In this document: one piece after another, positions 42,606 to 52,440 of the stretch
Layout: each line of letters begins with the position of its first letter
Numbering within the stretch: the first letter of the stretch is position 1
Assembly: GCF_041379765.1 (NCBI RefSeq)
Contig: NZ_CP166919.1
Location: forward strand, 1,674,001 to 1,738,000
From: Thalassotalea sp. Sam97
GTDB taxonomy: Bacteria > Pseudomonadota > Gammaproteobacteria > Enterobacterales > Alteromonadaceae
Length of the DNA: 64,000 bases
Reading direction: 5' to 3'
Made by a program: the position numbers and the translations under genes
The notes under the pieces: model-generated
The model's database searches: none
Seen by the model: the letters and a program-made list of their open reading frames with translations, nothing else
Told to the model about the DNA's origin: nothing

Positions 42606-42947
42606 CTAATCGATTTCTAAAACTTGATATTGGGCGTTATGGATTGATATCTCTTTTAAATGATGCAAAACAACGACCACACCCTTCATATCTGTTTTTA
42701 ATTCGGCGTGCCTACCATAAATAACTTTAAACTTGTTGTCGGCTAGTTCGCCATTCAACACTTTTTTTACTTCCAACTCATATAAGTAAAATGTGGCCCA
42801 CGTATCACACTGGTCATCAATGCACATTACTGTGGATTCAACACCAGTATCTGCAAGGAATTTCAAATCAGCTAGGGCTTCCAATGGCTCTGATGAATGC
42901 GAACTTAATGATATTGAGGTGCTAAACAATAGTGCAATAAATTTCAT
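42606..42947 (-). CDS. Secreted small protein, function unknown
   Basis: 113 residues from the ATG at 42947 (MKFIALLFSTSISLSSHS), which begins a clear signal peptide; the frame from 42989 adds 14 unlikely residues. The mature part has a CIDDQCDTW disulfide-like motif and a beta-rich ELEVKKVLNGELADNKFKVI stretch as in small periplasmic proteins. No family recognised. It lies beyond the last cassette boundary. Confidence 0.65.
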   Translation of the reverse strand: MKFIALLFSTSISLSSHSSEPLEALADLKFLADTGVESTVMCIDDQCDTWATFYLYELEVKKVLNGELADNKFKVIYGRHAELKTDMKGVVVVLHHLKEISIHNAQYQVLEID

Positions 42948-43115
42948 TGACCTCTCCATACTAACAATGACCGCCGCTCGCCACCGCATTTATTATCAAT
43001 AAATTACGCTATTTAACCAACTGGCGCAAATGCAGTACATTAAGCTTAAGTTAGCGTAAATAATAAGGTAAGTACTAACGGTCGGCGATATAGCAAAATA
43101 GATCACTCATCAACC

Positions 43116-43631
43116 TTACTCACCCGTCGCTGAAAACGCCTCATGATAAAACACTTCACCTTGTGGTATATCGCCTTTTAGTAATAATGCTTGAAAGTAC
43201 TCACTCGGCACATCAGCAAGCACTAAGCCTGCTTTTGGTAAAAAGCCGAATCGTTGGTAGTAGTTTGGATCGCCAAGTAATACGCAGCCTTTGCCAGCAA
43301 TCTTCTTCACTTCTTCTATAGCGGTATTCATCAATTGCGATCCGATACCTTGGTGCTGATGATCCGGGTGGACAGATATTGGCCCTAGCCCATACCAATC
43401 ACTTGTGCCATCGGTGATGGTTACCGGTGACAGTGCGACGTGGCCGATAATCTCACCGCTCGGCACCTCTTCGGCAACGAGAGAAATTGTTAACGCACCA
43501 GATTGTCGAAGAGCCTTAACGATAAATTGTTCGGTATGGCCAGTATGCGGTGCATGTAAAAATGCGGAAGTCGTCACATCATGAATAGCCTCAATATCAT
43601 TACTATTCTCATGGCGAATACGAATTGTCAT
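43116..43631 (-). CDS. GNAT family N-acetyltransferase (YhbS-like)
   Basis: 171 residues. Acetyl-CoA motif ISVHPDHQHQGIGSQLM, followed by GCVLLGDPNYYQRFGFLPK, as in the YhbS subgroup. Substrate unknown. Followed by a spacer and then serS on the same strand upstream of a shared bidirectional terminator region. Confidence 0.87.
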   Translation of the reverse strand: MTIRIRHENSNDIEAIHDVTTSAFLHAPHTGHTEQFIVKALRQSGALTISLVAEEVPSGEIIGHVALSPVTITDGTSDWYGLGPISVHPDHQHQGIGSQLMNTAIEEVKKIAGKGCVLLGDPNYYQRFGFLPKAGLVLADVPSEYFQALLLKGDIPQGEVFYHEAFSATGE

Positions 43632-43706
43632 ATTTTACTGTTCCTGAAATTGAATATTGATTAATTATAGTTGCCAAGATCATGCCGTGAATTCAACTCG
43701 GCATAA

Positions 43707-43730
43707 AAAAGGCACCTGTTGGTGCCTTTT
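43707..43730 (-). terminator. Intrinsic terminator after serS
   Basis: Perfect stem AAAAGGCACC / GGTGCCTTTT with loop TGTT (AACA on the minus strand), 20 bases after the serS stop. Confidence 0.85.
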
Positions 43731-43750
43731 AATGAACGGTGCGGAACGGA

Positions 43751-45031
43751 TTAACCGATGTGGGTTAAGCCACCCATGTAAGGTTGCAATACCTTAGGGA
43801 TCTCAACACGACCGTCTGCTTGTTGGTAGTTCTCTAAAATGGCGACCAAGGTACGACCTACTGCTAAGCCTGAGCCATTTAAGGTGTGCAATAGCTCTGG
43901 TTTTTTCGCATCTTTGGCGCGGAAACGTGCTTGCATACGACGCGCTTGGAAGTCACCCATGTTTGAACATGATGAAATTTCACGGTACGTGTTCTGTGCT
44001 GGTAACCATACTTCAAGATCGTAGGTTTTGGTTGCACTAAAGCCCATATCACCAGTACATAGCGTCACTTTACGGTACGGTAGCTCTAATAATTGCAATA
44101 CTTTTTCAGCATGCGATGTTAACTCTTCTAATGCATCAAATGATTTTTCTGGATGCACTAATTGAACTAGTTCAACTTTATCAAACTGATGTTGGCGAAT
44201 TAACCCGCGAATATCACGACCTGATGAGCCCGCTTCTGAACGGAAACATGAAGATAATGCAGTGAGTTTAATTGGCAACTCGTGTTCTTCGATGATTTCA
44301 TCGCGCACCAAGTTGGTTAGTGGTACTTCTGCCGTTGGAATTAACGAGAACTTTTTGCTGCCGAGATCGGTGTGGAACAAATCTTCACCAAACTTTGGTA
44401 ATTGACCGGTACCATATAACGACTCGTGGTTAACCAATAACGGAACATTTGCTTCGGTGTAACCGTGTTGATCGGTGTGAAGGTCTAACATAAACTGACC
44501 AATCGCACGGTTTAAACGCGCCATTTGACCTTTCATTACCACAAAGCGAGTACCACTTAATTTTGCACCGCTTTCAAAATCTAAGCCTTTATCAAGCGCT
44601 GTGGCGATGTCAACGTGGTCTTTTACGTCAAAATCAAACTCACGTGGCGTGCCCCAACGGGTTACTTCCACATTATCGTCTTCATTAGCGCCTGCAGGTA
44701 CTGAATCTGCAGGTAAATTTGGTACTGACGAAACGATGGTATCTATTTTAGCTAACAATGTTGCTAATTCTTCTTTGGCTAAGTCTAGCTTAGCGCCAAG
44801 TTGACTTACTTCATCTAGCAAAGGCTTGATGTCTTCACCACGGGCTTTGGCTTGACCAATAGACTTGGAACGTACATTACGCTCATTTTGTAAGTTTTCG
44901 GTGCGTACTTGCAATTCCTTGCGTTCTTCTTCTAAGGCATTGAATGTAGCAACATCCAATTCAAACCCACGGCTTGCCAACTTGGTAGCAACCGCGTCGA
45001 TGTCACTTCTTAGTAATTTTGAATCTAGCAT
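43751..45031 (-). CDS. serS: Seryl-tRNA synthetase
   Basis: 426 residues, full length. N-terminal coiled-coil arm (about 30-100; LEEERKELQVRTENLQNERN and LLAKIDTIV) that contacts the long variable arm of tRNA-Ser, then the class II core: motif 2 CFRSEAGSSGRDIRGLIRQHQF and motif 3 NGSGLAVGRTLVAILENYQ. It charges the four tRNA-Ser(UGA) copies of the window among others. Last gene of the ftsK-lolA-rarA-crcB-serS series; 13 bases separate it from crcB. Confidence 0.97.
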   Translation of the reverse strand: MLDSKLLRSDIDAVATKLASRGFELDVATFNALEEERKELQVRTENLQNERNVRSKSIGQAKARGEDIKPLLDEVSQLGAKLDLAKEELATLLAKIDTIVSSVPNLPADSVPAGANEDDNVEVTRWGTPREFDFDVKDHVDIATALDKGLDFESGAKLSGTRFVVMKGQMARLNRAIGQFMLDLHTDQHGYTEANVPLLVNHESLYGTGQLPKFGEDLFHTDLGSKKFSLIPTAEVPLTNLVRDEIIEEHELPIKLTALSSCFRSEAGSSGRDIRGLIRQHQFDKVELVQLVHPEKSFDALEELTSHAEKVLQLLELPYRKVTLCTGDMGFSATKTYDLEVWLPAQNTYREISSCSNMGDFQARRMQARFRAKDAKKPELLHTLNGSGLAVGRTLVAILENYQQADGRVEIPKVLQPYMGGLTHIG

Positions 45032-45044
45032 CTTCTATCACGTG

Positions 45045-45428
45045 TTATTTGTTAGTTACCAGTATAAGACCCAAAGCCGCTGCGCCGATGCACAACAGAA
45101 CATTGAGTATTACATTTGCCATCGCTTTAATTAAATCCCCCTGCTGAATTAACAGCACGGTATCTAATGAAAACGTTGAAAAGGTCGTAAATGCGCCTAA
45201 AAAGCCAATACCAAGCATAGTACGATAGACTACAACGTCAATTACACCTTGTTCGATTAATCCGTATAAAACACCCATAATGAGCGAGCCCGTTATATTA
45301 ACGATCAAGGTGGCAAAAGGGAATCCCTTTCCTAACCAAATTAATGCCATATGGGACATAAAAAACCGTAAACAGGCACCTAATGCACCGCCAATGGCGA
45401 CGAATAAATACAATTTTAGACTAGTCAT
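45045..45428 (-). CDS. crcB: Fluoride exporter CrcB/Fluc
   Basis: 127 residues with four transmembrane segments. Signature GGALGACLRFF, the pore asparagine in ATLIVNITGSLIMG and the GFLGAFTTFSTFSLD phenylalanine box. Forms a dual-topology dimer that releases fluoride. Overlaps rarA by 8 bases, so it is translationally coupled. I see no fluoride riboswitch, which fits its position inside an operon. Confidence 0.95.
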   Translation of the reverse strand: MTSLKLYLFVAIGGALGACLRFFMSHMALIWLGKGFPFATLIVNITGSLIMGVLYGLIEQGVIDVVVYRTMLGIGFLGAFTTFSTFSLDTVLLIQQGDLIKAMANVILNVLLCIGAAALGLILVTNK

Positions 45429-46767
45429 AGCGTCGCCTTTTTGCCATCAAATCGAGGCTGTGCAGGTACTCCAACTTTTCTTTGAGTTTAATTTCCATGC
45501 CCCGTTCATTGGGATGGTAAAACGCAGCGTCTGCAATGTCTTCAGGAAAATAGTTCTCACCGGCGGCATAAGCGCCATGTTCATCGTGAGCGTAGCGATA
45601 CTCTTGGCCATGCCCCAGGCTTTTTGTGAGTTTTGATGTGGCATTACGCAAATGCAACGGCACCGTTAAGTGCCCGGTATCTCTTGCCAATTGGCGAGCC
45701 GCTTTAAAGGCGGTATAAACTGCATTACTTTTTGGTGCGAGGGCTAAGTAAACGGTGGCTTGGGCAATCGCCCGCTCACCTTCAGCCGGACCGACTCGGT
45801 GATAGGTATCAAAGGCGTTAACGGCCAATTGCAAAGCGCGCGGATCAGCATTGCCAACATCTTCACTCGCAATCGCTAATAATCGTCTTGCAACGTAGAG
45901 GGGATCGCCACCACCTTCTAAAATTCGGCAATACCAATATAACGCCGCATCGGGATCTGAGCCACGCACCGATTTATGAAACGCGCTGATCAAGTCGTAG
46001 AAATGATCACCGCCCTTATCGTACAACGCTTGCTTTTCGCCGGCGACCATATTGATGATATCAAGGCTGATATGAACCTTGTTGCCTTCATGCTCAGCAA
46101 TATCAACGCAATTTTCAAGTAAGTTAAGCAAACGCCTCGCATCACCATTAGCAAGTCCCATTAACGTTAATCGCGCCTTGTCATCAAAACTGATCTCTAA
46201 CTCGCCCAAGCCATCAACCTTATCGGTTAACGCACGTTCAAGAACTTGTTCAAGCTCTTGCTCACTGTGAGTTTTCAGTAAATAAACACGAGCACGCGAC
46301 AACAACGCTTGATTCAGCTCAAACGACGGGTTCTCTGTTGTGGCACCAATAAAGGTAATGGTGCCATCTTCGATAAACGGTAAAAATGCGTCTTGTTGCG
46401 ATTTGTTAAAGCGATGCACCTCATCAACAAACAAAATGGTGCGTCGATTTTGAGCTTGGGCAACCAGTTTTGCTTGCTCTATGGCGCTGCGGATCTCTTT
46501 CACCCCAGAGGTAACCGCGGAAATACGCTGAATTTCAGCATCGGCATAACGGGCAATCAGCTCTGCTAAGGTGGTTTTACCCGTACCAGGTGGTCCCCAA
46601 AAAATCAGTGAATGACATAAACCCTGCTCAATGGCTAAGCGCAGTGGTTTACCCGGCGCAAGCAAATGCTGTTGGCCAATATATTGCTCGAGCGATGTTG
46701 GCCGTAATCGAGCAGCCAACGGAATAAACTGATTTTGGTGGTGAAAGTCTAAATCAAGAGAAGCCAT
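45421..46767 (-). CDS. rarA: Replication-associated recombination protein A (AAA+ clamp-loader-like)
   Basis: 448 residues. Walker A GPPGTGKTTLAELI, Walker B ILFVDEVHRF, sensor 1 GATTENPSFELN and the C-terminal RarA/Mgs tetramerisation region (LRNATSKLTKSLGHG...). It acts at blocked replication forks. Follows lolA in the conserved gammaproteobacterial order. Confidence 0.95.
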   Translation of the reverse strand: MASLDLDFHHQNQFIPLAARLRPTSLEQYIGQQHLLAPGKPLRLAIEQGLCHSLIFWGPPGTGKTTLAELIARYADAEIQRISAVTSGVKEIRSAIEQAKLVAQAQNRRTILFVDEVHRFNKSQQDAFLPFIEDGTITFIGATTENPSFELNQALLSRARVYLLKTHSEQELEQVLERALTDKVDGLGELEISFDDKARLTLMGLANGDARRLLNLLENCVDIAEHEGNKVHISLDIINMVAGEKQALYDKGGDHFYDLISAFHKSVRGSDPDAALYWYCRILEGGGDPLYVARRLLAIASEDVGNADPRALQLAVNAFDTYHRVGPAEGERAIAQATVYLALAPKSNAVYTAFKAARQLARDTGHLTVPLHLRNATSKLTKSLGHGQEYRYAHDEHGAYAAGENYFPEDIADAAFYHPNERGMEIKLKEKLEYLHSLDLMAKRRRYD

Positions 46768-46793
46768 AATACCTATGAGTATACCAACAAGGT

Positions 46794-47432
46794 TTAGCGT
46801 TGATCGTCTAAGTCGACACCTTCAGGCAACTCAAACATAAATAGGCTCGGGCTCGGCTGTGGTGTGGTCACCATATCTGTTAAACGAAACTGGCTTAATT
46901 GCCCTGTCGCGTCAGTCACAGTAAAGGTGGAAATAAGTCCATTAGCAAAGGTTAATTGCAACGAGATAACTTGTGCATTCTCATCTTTAGAAACGATAAG
47001 ATAACGATCGTCTAGTTGCTTTTCAACTCGGTAGTCATCCCATGCCTGCTCATTAAGACCGGTTAACAGCAAAATGGGGGTGTTCGCGACCGCGTTATTA
47101 ATGGCATACGCCGATACCTGCTCAACGAATGGGTTATAAAACCACAGTGTTTGGCCATCACTGATCACCAAGGTTTCATCCGGTGCTAACGTTTGCCAAT
47201 GCAAAAAGTTTGGTCGTTTAACAGCTAAGTGACCATTAGACTGTTGAATTAGGTTACCGTCTGCATCAATCACATCTTGATTAAATTCAGCTTTAAAGCC
47301 AGCCACGCTCGCTAATTTTTGCTGTAACTCGTGTTTAATATCGCTAACTTGTGACGCCACTGTACTGGCACTGCACAACAACATTGCACTGACGGCGGTT
47401 GTGATGACGGTATTTTTGAATTTTTTTAACAT
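46794..47432 (-). CDS. lolA: Outer-membrane lipoprotein carrier protein LolA
   Basis: 212 residues with a signal peptide (KNTVITTAVSAMLLCSASTVAS). Periplasmic chaperone that takes lipoproteins from LolCDE to LolB. Family features: FKAEFNQDV, GHLAVKRPNFLHWQTLAPDETLVISDGQTLWFYNPFVEQVSAY. Begins 10 bases after the ftsK stop, in one transcript with it. Confidence 0.95.
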   Translation of the reverse strand: MLKKFKNTVITTAVSAMLLCSASTVASQVSDIKHELQQKLASVAGFKAEFNQDVIDADGNLIQQSNGHLAVKRPNFLHWQTLAPDETLVISDGQTLWFYNPFVEQVSAYAINNAVANTPILLLTGLNEQAWDDYRVEKQLDDRYLIVSKDENAQVISLQLTFANGLISTFTVTDATGQLSQFRLTDMVTTPQPSPSLFMFELPEGVDLDDQR

Positions 47433-47441
47433 ATTATTTAT

Positions 47442-50171
47442 CTACATTTTAACCGGTGGTGGTGCAAGGACTTCGCGTTGCCCATTGTGAGAAGGAGAAC
47501 TTACAACGCCTGCTGCTTCCATATCTTCAACGATACGGGCAGAGCGATTGTAACCAATGCGGAATTTACGTTGAACGCTAGATATCGATACGCGACGTGA
47601 TTCAGTAACAAACGCCACGACTTCATCAAATAAAGGATCGGTTTCTGCATCATCGCTTTCGGCAACCTCACCAGGTAACAGCGTATCTTCTCCACCCTCT
47701 CCTGATAAGATGTCTTCAATATAATTTGGTTCCCCACGTGATTTCCAATCGTTAACCACGGCGTGTACTTCGTGATCGTCAATGAACGCACCTTGAGCAC
47801 GTACAGGTACGCTAGTGCCTTGTGGCAAGTACAACATGTCACCATGACCTAGTAATTGTTCAGCGCCTTGTTGATCCAAAATAGTACGTGAATCAACTCG
47901 TGACTGCACGGTAAGCGCCATACGAGTTGGAATGTTTGCTTTGATCAAACCCGTAATAACATCAACCGACGGGCGTTGTGTTGCCAAAATAAGGTGAATA
48001 CCCGCTGCACGTGCCTTTTGTGCAATACGCGCGATAAGCTCTTCCACTTTTTTACCAACAATCATGATCATGTCAGCGAACTCATCGACCACAACTACGA
48101 TAGAAGGCAGTTTTTCCAATACAGGCGGGGTTTGATCAAAACCATCAGTCGGTTGCCATAATGGGTCAACTAGCGGTTCACCAGCTTCAATCGCTTGTTT
48201 AATTTTTTGGTTGTAGCCTTTTAAATTACGAACGCCTAATGCAGACATTAGTTTATAACGACGTTCCATTTCACCCACACACCAACGCAAAGCGTTTGCC
48301 GCATCTTTCATATCGGTTACGACTTCCGATAATAAGTGCGGTATTCCTTCATAGATTGATAGCTCAAGCATTTTCGGGTCAATCATGATAAAGCGCACGT
48401 CTTCAGGTGTCGATTTGTATAGCATCGACACAATCATCACGTTAACCACGACCGATTTACCCGATCCCGTGGTACCGGCAACTAAGATATGCGGCATTTT
48501 TGCCAAGTCTGCGACAACCGGATCACCCGCAATATCTTTACCTATCACCATCGCCAGTGACGATTTAGCATTATTAAAATCATCACATGAAATGATTTCC
48601 GACAAACGTACCATTTCACGATGTTTATTCGGTATTTCTAAGCCAATAACCGATTTTCCAGGAATTACTTCTACGACGCGAACACTTGCAGCAGATAATG
48701 CGCGTGCTAAGTCTTTCGACAAGTTGGTGATTTTACTCACCTTTACTCCTGGCGCTAAATCAAGCTCAAAACGGGTAATAACAGGGCCTGGATATACGTC
48801 CGTCACCTTGGCTTCAACAGCATAGTCAAGCAACTTAGCCTCAACCAAGCGGCTGACTTGGTCGAGCTCTTCTTGGGTAATTGGGTTTTGAGCCTTGTCT
48901 ACTCGATCCAATAAATCAATGGTTGGCATACCATCGTATTTATCGGCTAATAGCTCCGATGGTAATTTTTCGCGTTTAGCGGCAATCGCCTGCTCAATAA
49001 CATTAGGCTCCACGAATGTATCGTCATCAGCAACATCTACCTTGGTCACAGGAGCCAGAGCAACATCTAATGCCTCTTCTGTTAAGCTATCGTCTAGATT
49101 GCCAATCGATGGTTCATCAATCAATTCATCGATATCAATAAAGCCGTCGTCACTGACTTGAGGGATTTTTGTCGTGTTATCATCACCAATAAATGGTGCT
49201 TTATCTTTTTCGCTAACACGTTCAGCATTTGCATTATTTGATTGACCAAAGAGTTTGGCTGCTAAATCTTGCTCAGCCTCTATGGTGTTATCATAATTTT
49301 CAGTGGCTGCGTGTTCAGGCTCTACATTAGCTTGCGCGAATTGAGCGTTGGTGTCTTCGTTAACACCTGTTGTTATTGTCGGTTGTGCCGTCTGCTCAGC
49401 CAAACTTTTTTGTGCTTTGTTTTTATCGGCACGTTTATCGACAGTCTCAACCTGGGCACTGGCAACAACTGGGTTGGCGGTCGCCTTGTCTTGTTTTGGC
49501 GGTTGCTTCTCTTGATTCGCTGACTTGCTTGGCGCAACGCTGCTGTAATGGCCAACAACCCGACTAACCCCCGACTTAACCATATTAAATATGTTAATGG
49601 CTACCTCGCCAACAAAGTCAATCATGGTAAATAAAGATATACCGGTAACTAACACAATACCTGTGGCGATCATAATGATGTATAACAATGAGCTACCGTG
49701 AATGCTTAAATAAGGCAATAAGCTGTCGGCGATAAAGGTACCGACTAAACCACCGGAGGAAAAGCCATGAAAATCGTCAACATTCATGGCAAAACTTGCT
49801 GTCATGGCAACGAGCAACATGATTACACCAAGCAACTTAAGTGCTAATGTAAAAAAGTCTACTTTAAGTAACACGTGAATGCGTTGAAACAAAAGCCAGC
49901 CACCAACGGCAAGTGCAAATGGCAAAACATAGGCGATGGCACCAAAAGTAAATAGCAATATATCCGATAAATAGGCACCGATTGTGCCACCTTTATTTTG
50001 CACTGTGGCATGATATGCCGTTTGTGACCAACCAGGGTCGGACGGATCAAATGAAAATAAAGCTACGATCAAATACAAGGAGAACACGGTAGTAAAAATC
50101 AATCCCGCTTCTAATAAGCGTTGACTACCGGATAGTTTAGAAGACTCTTTAGCGCTCAAGGTTTGGCCCAT
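47442..50171 (-). CDS. ftsK: DNA translocase FtsK
   Basis: 909 residues, moderately short for FtsK. Four N-terminal transmembrane segments, a low-complexity linker (about 220-400, rich in Gln, Asp and Ala), then the RecA-type motor: Walker A GTTGSGKSVVV and Walker B VVVVDEFADMI, ending in the winged-helix gamma domain (ISSVQRKFRIGYNRSARIVEDMEAAG) that reads KOPS sites. It coordinates septum closure with chromosome dimer resolution via XerCD. It starts about 225 bases upstream of the divergent-looking lrp region and is the first gene of the lolA-rarA-crcB-serS series. Confidence 0.96.
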   Translation of the reverse strand: MGQTLSAKESSKLSGSQRLLEAGLIFTTVFSLYLIVALFSFDPSDPGWSQTAYHATVQNKGGTIGAYLSDILLFTFGAIAYVLPFALAVGGWLLFQRIHVLLKVDFFTLALKLLGVIMLLVAMTASFAMNVDDFHGFSSGGLVGTFIADSLLPYLSIHGSSLLYIIMIATGIVLVTGISLFTMIDFVGEVAINIFNMVKSGVSRVVGHYSSVAPSKSANQEKQPPKQDKATANPVVASAQVETVDKRADKNKAQKSLAEQTAQPTITTGVNEDTNAQFAQANVEPEHAATENYDNTIEAEQDLAAKLFGQSNNANAERVSEKDKAPFIGDDNTTKIPQVSDDGFIDIDELIDEPSIGNLDDSLTEEALDVALAPVTKVDVADDDTFVEPNVIEQAIAAKREKLPSELLADKYDGMPTIDLLDRVDKAQNPITQEELDQVSRLVEAKLLDYAVEAKVTDVYPGPVITRFELDLAPGVKVSKITNLSKDLARALSAASVRVVEVIPGKSVIGLEIPNKHREMVRLSEIISCDDFNNAKSSLAMVIGKDIAGDPVVADLAKMPHILVAGTTGSGKSVVVNVMIVSMLYKSTPEDVRFIMIDPKMLELSIYEGIPHLLSEVVTDMKDAANALRWCVGEMERRYKLMSALGVRNLKGYNQKIKQAIEAGEPLVDPLWQPTDGFDQTPPVLEKLPSIVVVVDEFADMIMIVGKKVEELIARIAQKARAAGIHLILATQRPSVDVITGLIKANIPTRMALTVQSRVDSRTILDQQGAEQLLGHGDMLYLPQGTSVPVRAQGAFIDDHEVHAVVNDWKSRGEPNYIEDILSGEGGEDTLLPGEVAESDDAETDPLFDEVVAFVTESRRVSISSVQRKFRIGYNRSARIVEDMEAAGVVSSPSHNGQREVLAPPPVKM

Positions 50172-50396
50172 CGAATATTATTGTTATACAAATGTACTTT
50201 TTATAAATGTATCTGCTGTTCACTTCATATTTCTTTAATCGATGCTCGAAACATTGTTGTTAAATGCTCCTGCAACATCGACAGCGCGGTCCAATTTCTT
50301 AACCGATCTCGCAACAGCGCTTCATTAAAGCAGATTATTCCCCTAAATTAGCAGAAATCAGCAAATGATAAAACTGTTTGTCTGGTGTTATTCTCA

Positions 50397-50870
50397 TTAA
50401 ACAAACTGAATGGGTAATTTATTATCAGTTTTAACCTCTTGCATCACCACATAAGTGCGACTTTCGGCAACAGACGGTAGTTTCAATAAGGTATCACCTA
50501 GCAGATCTCGGTAGGCTATCATATCGGATACACGAGTCTTTAATAAAAAATCAAAGTTACCGGATACTAAGTGACACTCTTGAATTTCGTCGAAACGCAT
50601 CACCGCTTTCGCAAAGTCATCAAAAACATCTGGCGATGTACGCGTTAGTTTGATTTCGACAAAGACTAATAACGCGGCATCTAGGTACTTAGGATTTAAA
50701 TTAGCACTGTAGCCAGTGATCACCCCATCGTTTTCCAATTTCTTAACTCGCTCTAAACACGGCGTAGGACTTAGCCCTACCCTCTTAGATAACTCAACAT
50801 TAGATAACCGACCGTTTTTTTGTAACTCTTTTAAAATGTTTTTATCGATACGATCAAGCTTTCTGTTCAT
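50397..50870 (-). CDS. lrp: Leucine-responsive regulatory protein Lrp
   Basis: 157 residues; helix-turn-helix (LDRIDKNILKELQKNGRLSNVELSKRVGLSPTPCLERV) and C-terminal RAM effector domain (VFVEIKLTRTSPDVF, VSGNFDFLLKTRV). Very near E. coli Lrp in length and sequence. It is divergent from ald with about 220 bases between starts; Lrp/AsnC-type control of alanine dehydrogenase is common, so ald is a plausible direct target. Confidence 0.94.
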   Translation of the reverse strand: MNRKLDRIDKNILKELQKNGRLSNVELSKRVGLSPTPCLERVKKLENDGVITGYSANLNPKYLDAALLVFVEIKLTRTSPDVFDDFAKAVMRFDEIQECHLVSGNFDFLLKTRVSDMIAYRDLLGDTLLKLPSVAESRTYVVMQEVKTDNKLPIQFV

Positions 50871-51092
50871 AAAAAAAGCACCCTAGATAAATAATCTAAA
50901 AATACAGTTTACTACGATATTTTCATCTACAAAACTAAAAATTACAATAACTTCCCCCAAGAAAACACCGTTATAATGCACAGATTATAAAACAGTAGGC
51001 AAATTGCTTATTAATCAATACTAGGTAGATTTTGTCGTTGATGAATTTATTGACATTTCTGCCATAACTTAAACCAAGTCGAGAGAAAAATT

Positions 51093-52208
51093 ATGATTAT
51101 TGGTGTACCAAAAGAGATTAAAAACCACGAATACCGCGTAGGTATGGTACCTGCTAGCGTTCGTGAATTGATCAACCATGGTCACGACGTGTACGTTGAA
51201 ACTAATGCTGGCGCTGGCATTGGCTTTACCGATGCTGATTACGTTGAAGCCGGTGCATCTATTTTAGATACTGCTGCTGAAGTATTTGCTAAAGCAGAAA
51301 TGATCGTAAAAGTTAAAGAGCCACAAGCTGTTGAACGTGCGATGCTACGTGAAGGTCAAATTCTATTCACCTACTTACACTTAGCACCTGATTTACCACA
51401 AACAGAAGATTTGATTAAGTCGAAAGCAATTTGTATTGCCTATGAAACAGTGACCGATGCGAACGGTGGTTTACCACTATTAGCACCTATGTCAGAAGTT
51501 GCTGGTCGCATGTCAATCCAAGCTGGTGCACAAGCTCTTGAAAAATCTAACGCCGGTCGCGGTATGCTACTAGGTGGCGTTCCGGGTGTAGAGCCAGCCA
51601 AAGTGGTTGTTATCGGTGGCGGTATGGTTGGTAACAACGCGGCACAAATGGCTGTTGGTATGGGCGCTGACGTTGTTGTGCTTGACCGTAACATCAATGT
51701 ATTACGTCGTCTTGACGCACAATTTGGTAATCGTATCAAAGCGGTATACTCAACCGCTGATGCATTAGAGAAGCACGTACTGGAAGCAGACCTTGTTATC
51801 GGTGGCGTATTGATCCCAGGTGCAGCAGCTCCAAAACTTGTAACCGCTGAACACATTAAAAACATGAAACCTGGTTCGGCGATTGTTGATGTTGCAATTG
51901 ACCAAGGTGGTTGTATTGAAACGTCTAAGCCAACAACGCACGCAGAACCAACCTTCATCGTAGATGACGTTGTTCACTACTGTGTAGCTAACATGCCTGG
52001 TGCTGTACCTCGTACATCGACGTTTGCATTAAACAATGCGACCCTACCGTACATCATCAAGTTAGCAAACTTAGGTTACAAAGATGCCCTATTAGCAGAC
52101 GAGCACCTACTTAACGGCTTGAATGTAATTAATGGTCAAGTAACTGTAAAAGAAGTTGCAGAAAACCTTGGTTTTGACTACGTAGAACCAAAACAAGCTC
52201 TAGCGTAA
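51093..52208 (+). CDS. ald: Alanine dehydrogenase
   Basis: 371 residues, standard length. Catalyses NAD-dependent reversible deamination of alanine to pyruvate and ammonia. MIIGVPKEIKNHEYRVGMVP with the pyruvate-binding residues, an KVKEP active Lys, VVIGGGMVGNNAAQMAVGMGADVVVLDRN Rossmann motif and AIDQGGCIETSKPT. Preceded by Lrp in the opposite direction. A strong terminator follows. Confidence 0.96.
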   Translation: MIIGVPKEIKNHEYRVGMVPASVRELINHGHDVYVETNAGAGIGFTDADYVEAGASILDTAAEVFAKAEMIVKVKEPQAVERAMLREGQILFTYLHLAPDLPQTEDLIKSKAICIAYETVTDANGGLPLLAPMSEVAGRMSIQAGAQALEKSNAGRGMLLGGVPGVEPAKVVVIGGGMVGNNAAQMAVGMGADVVVLDRNINVLRRLDAQFGNRIKAVYSTADALEKHVLEADLVIGGVLIPGAAAPKLVTAEHIKNMKPGSAIVDVAIDQGGCIETSKPTTHAEPTFIVDDVVHYCVANMPGAVPRTSTFALNNATLPYIIKLANLGYKDALLADEHLLNGLNVINGQVTVKEVAENLGFDYVEPKQALA

Positions 52209-52284
52209 TTGATTGATAAACATGCACTAACTGGCGAACGTTCGGTCATGTCAGTAGCGTAGAGTTTACAAAATTGATACTTTT

Positions 52285-52316
52285 AAAAACGCAACCATCA
52301 ATGGTTGCGTTTTTTT
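52285..52316 (+). terminator. Intrinsic terminator after ald
   Basis: Stem AAAACGCAACCAT / ATGGTTGCGTTTT with a two-base centre, followed by a T run. Confidence 0.9.
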
Positions 52317-52440
52317 ATGGTTGTCGCACTTGTGATCTTGTCATATCATCCCAATCATTAAACATATCGTATTAACAGCCTAATGGCCGTTTTGTGCACA
52401 GGCACAACAAATTATCGACGAAAATATTTTGGAGTAATTC

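Noticed and set aside
45429..45470. Fluoride riboswitch before crcB
   Set aside because: crcB overlaps rarA, so there is no leader region for a riboswitch.
51440..51958. Minus-strand 172-codon frame within ald
   Set aside because: Low-complexity Ser/Pro/Thr product opposite a clear alanine dehydrogenase gene; a shadow frame.
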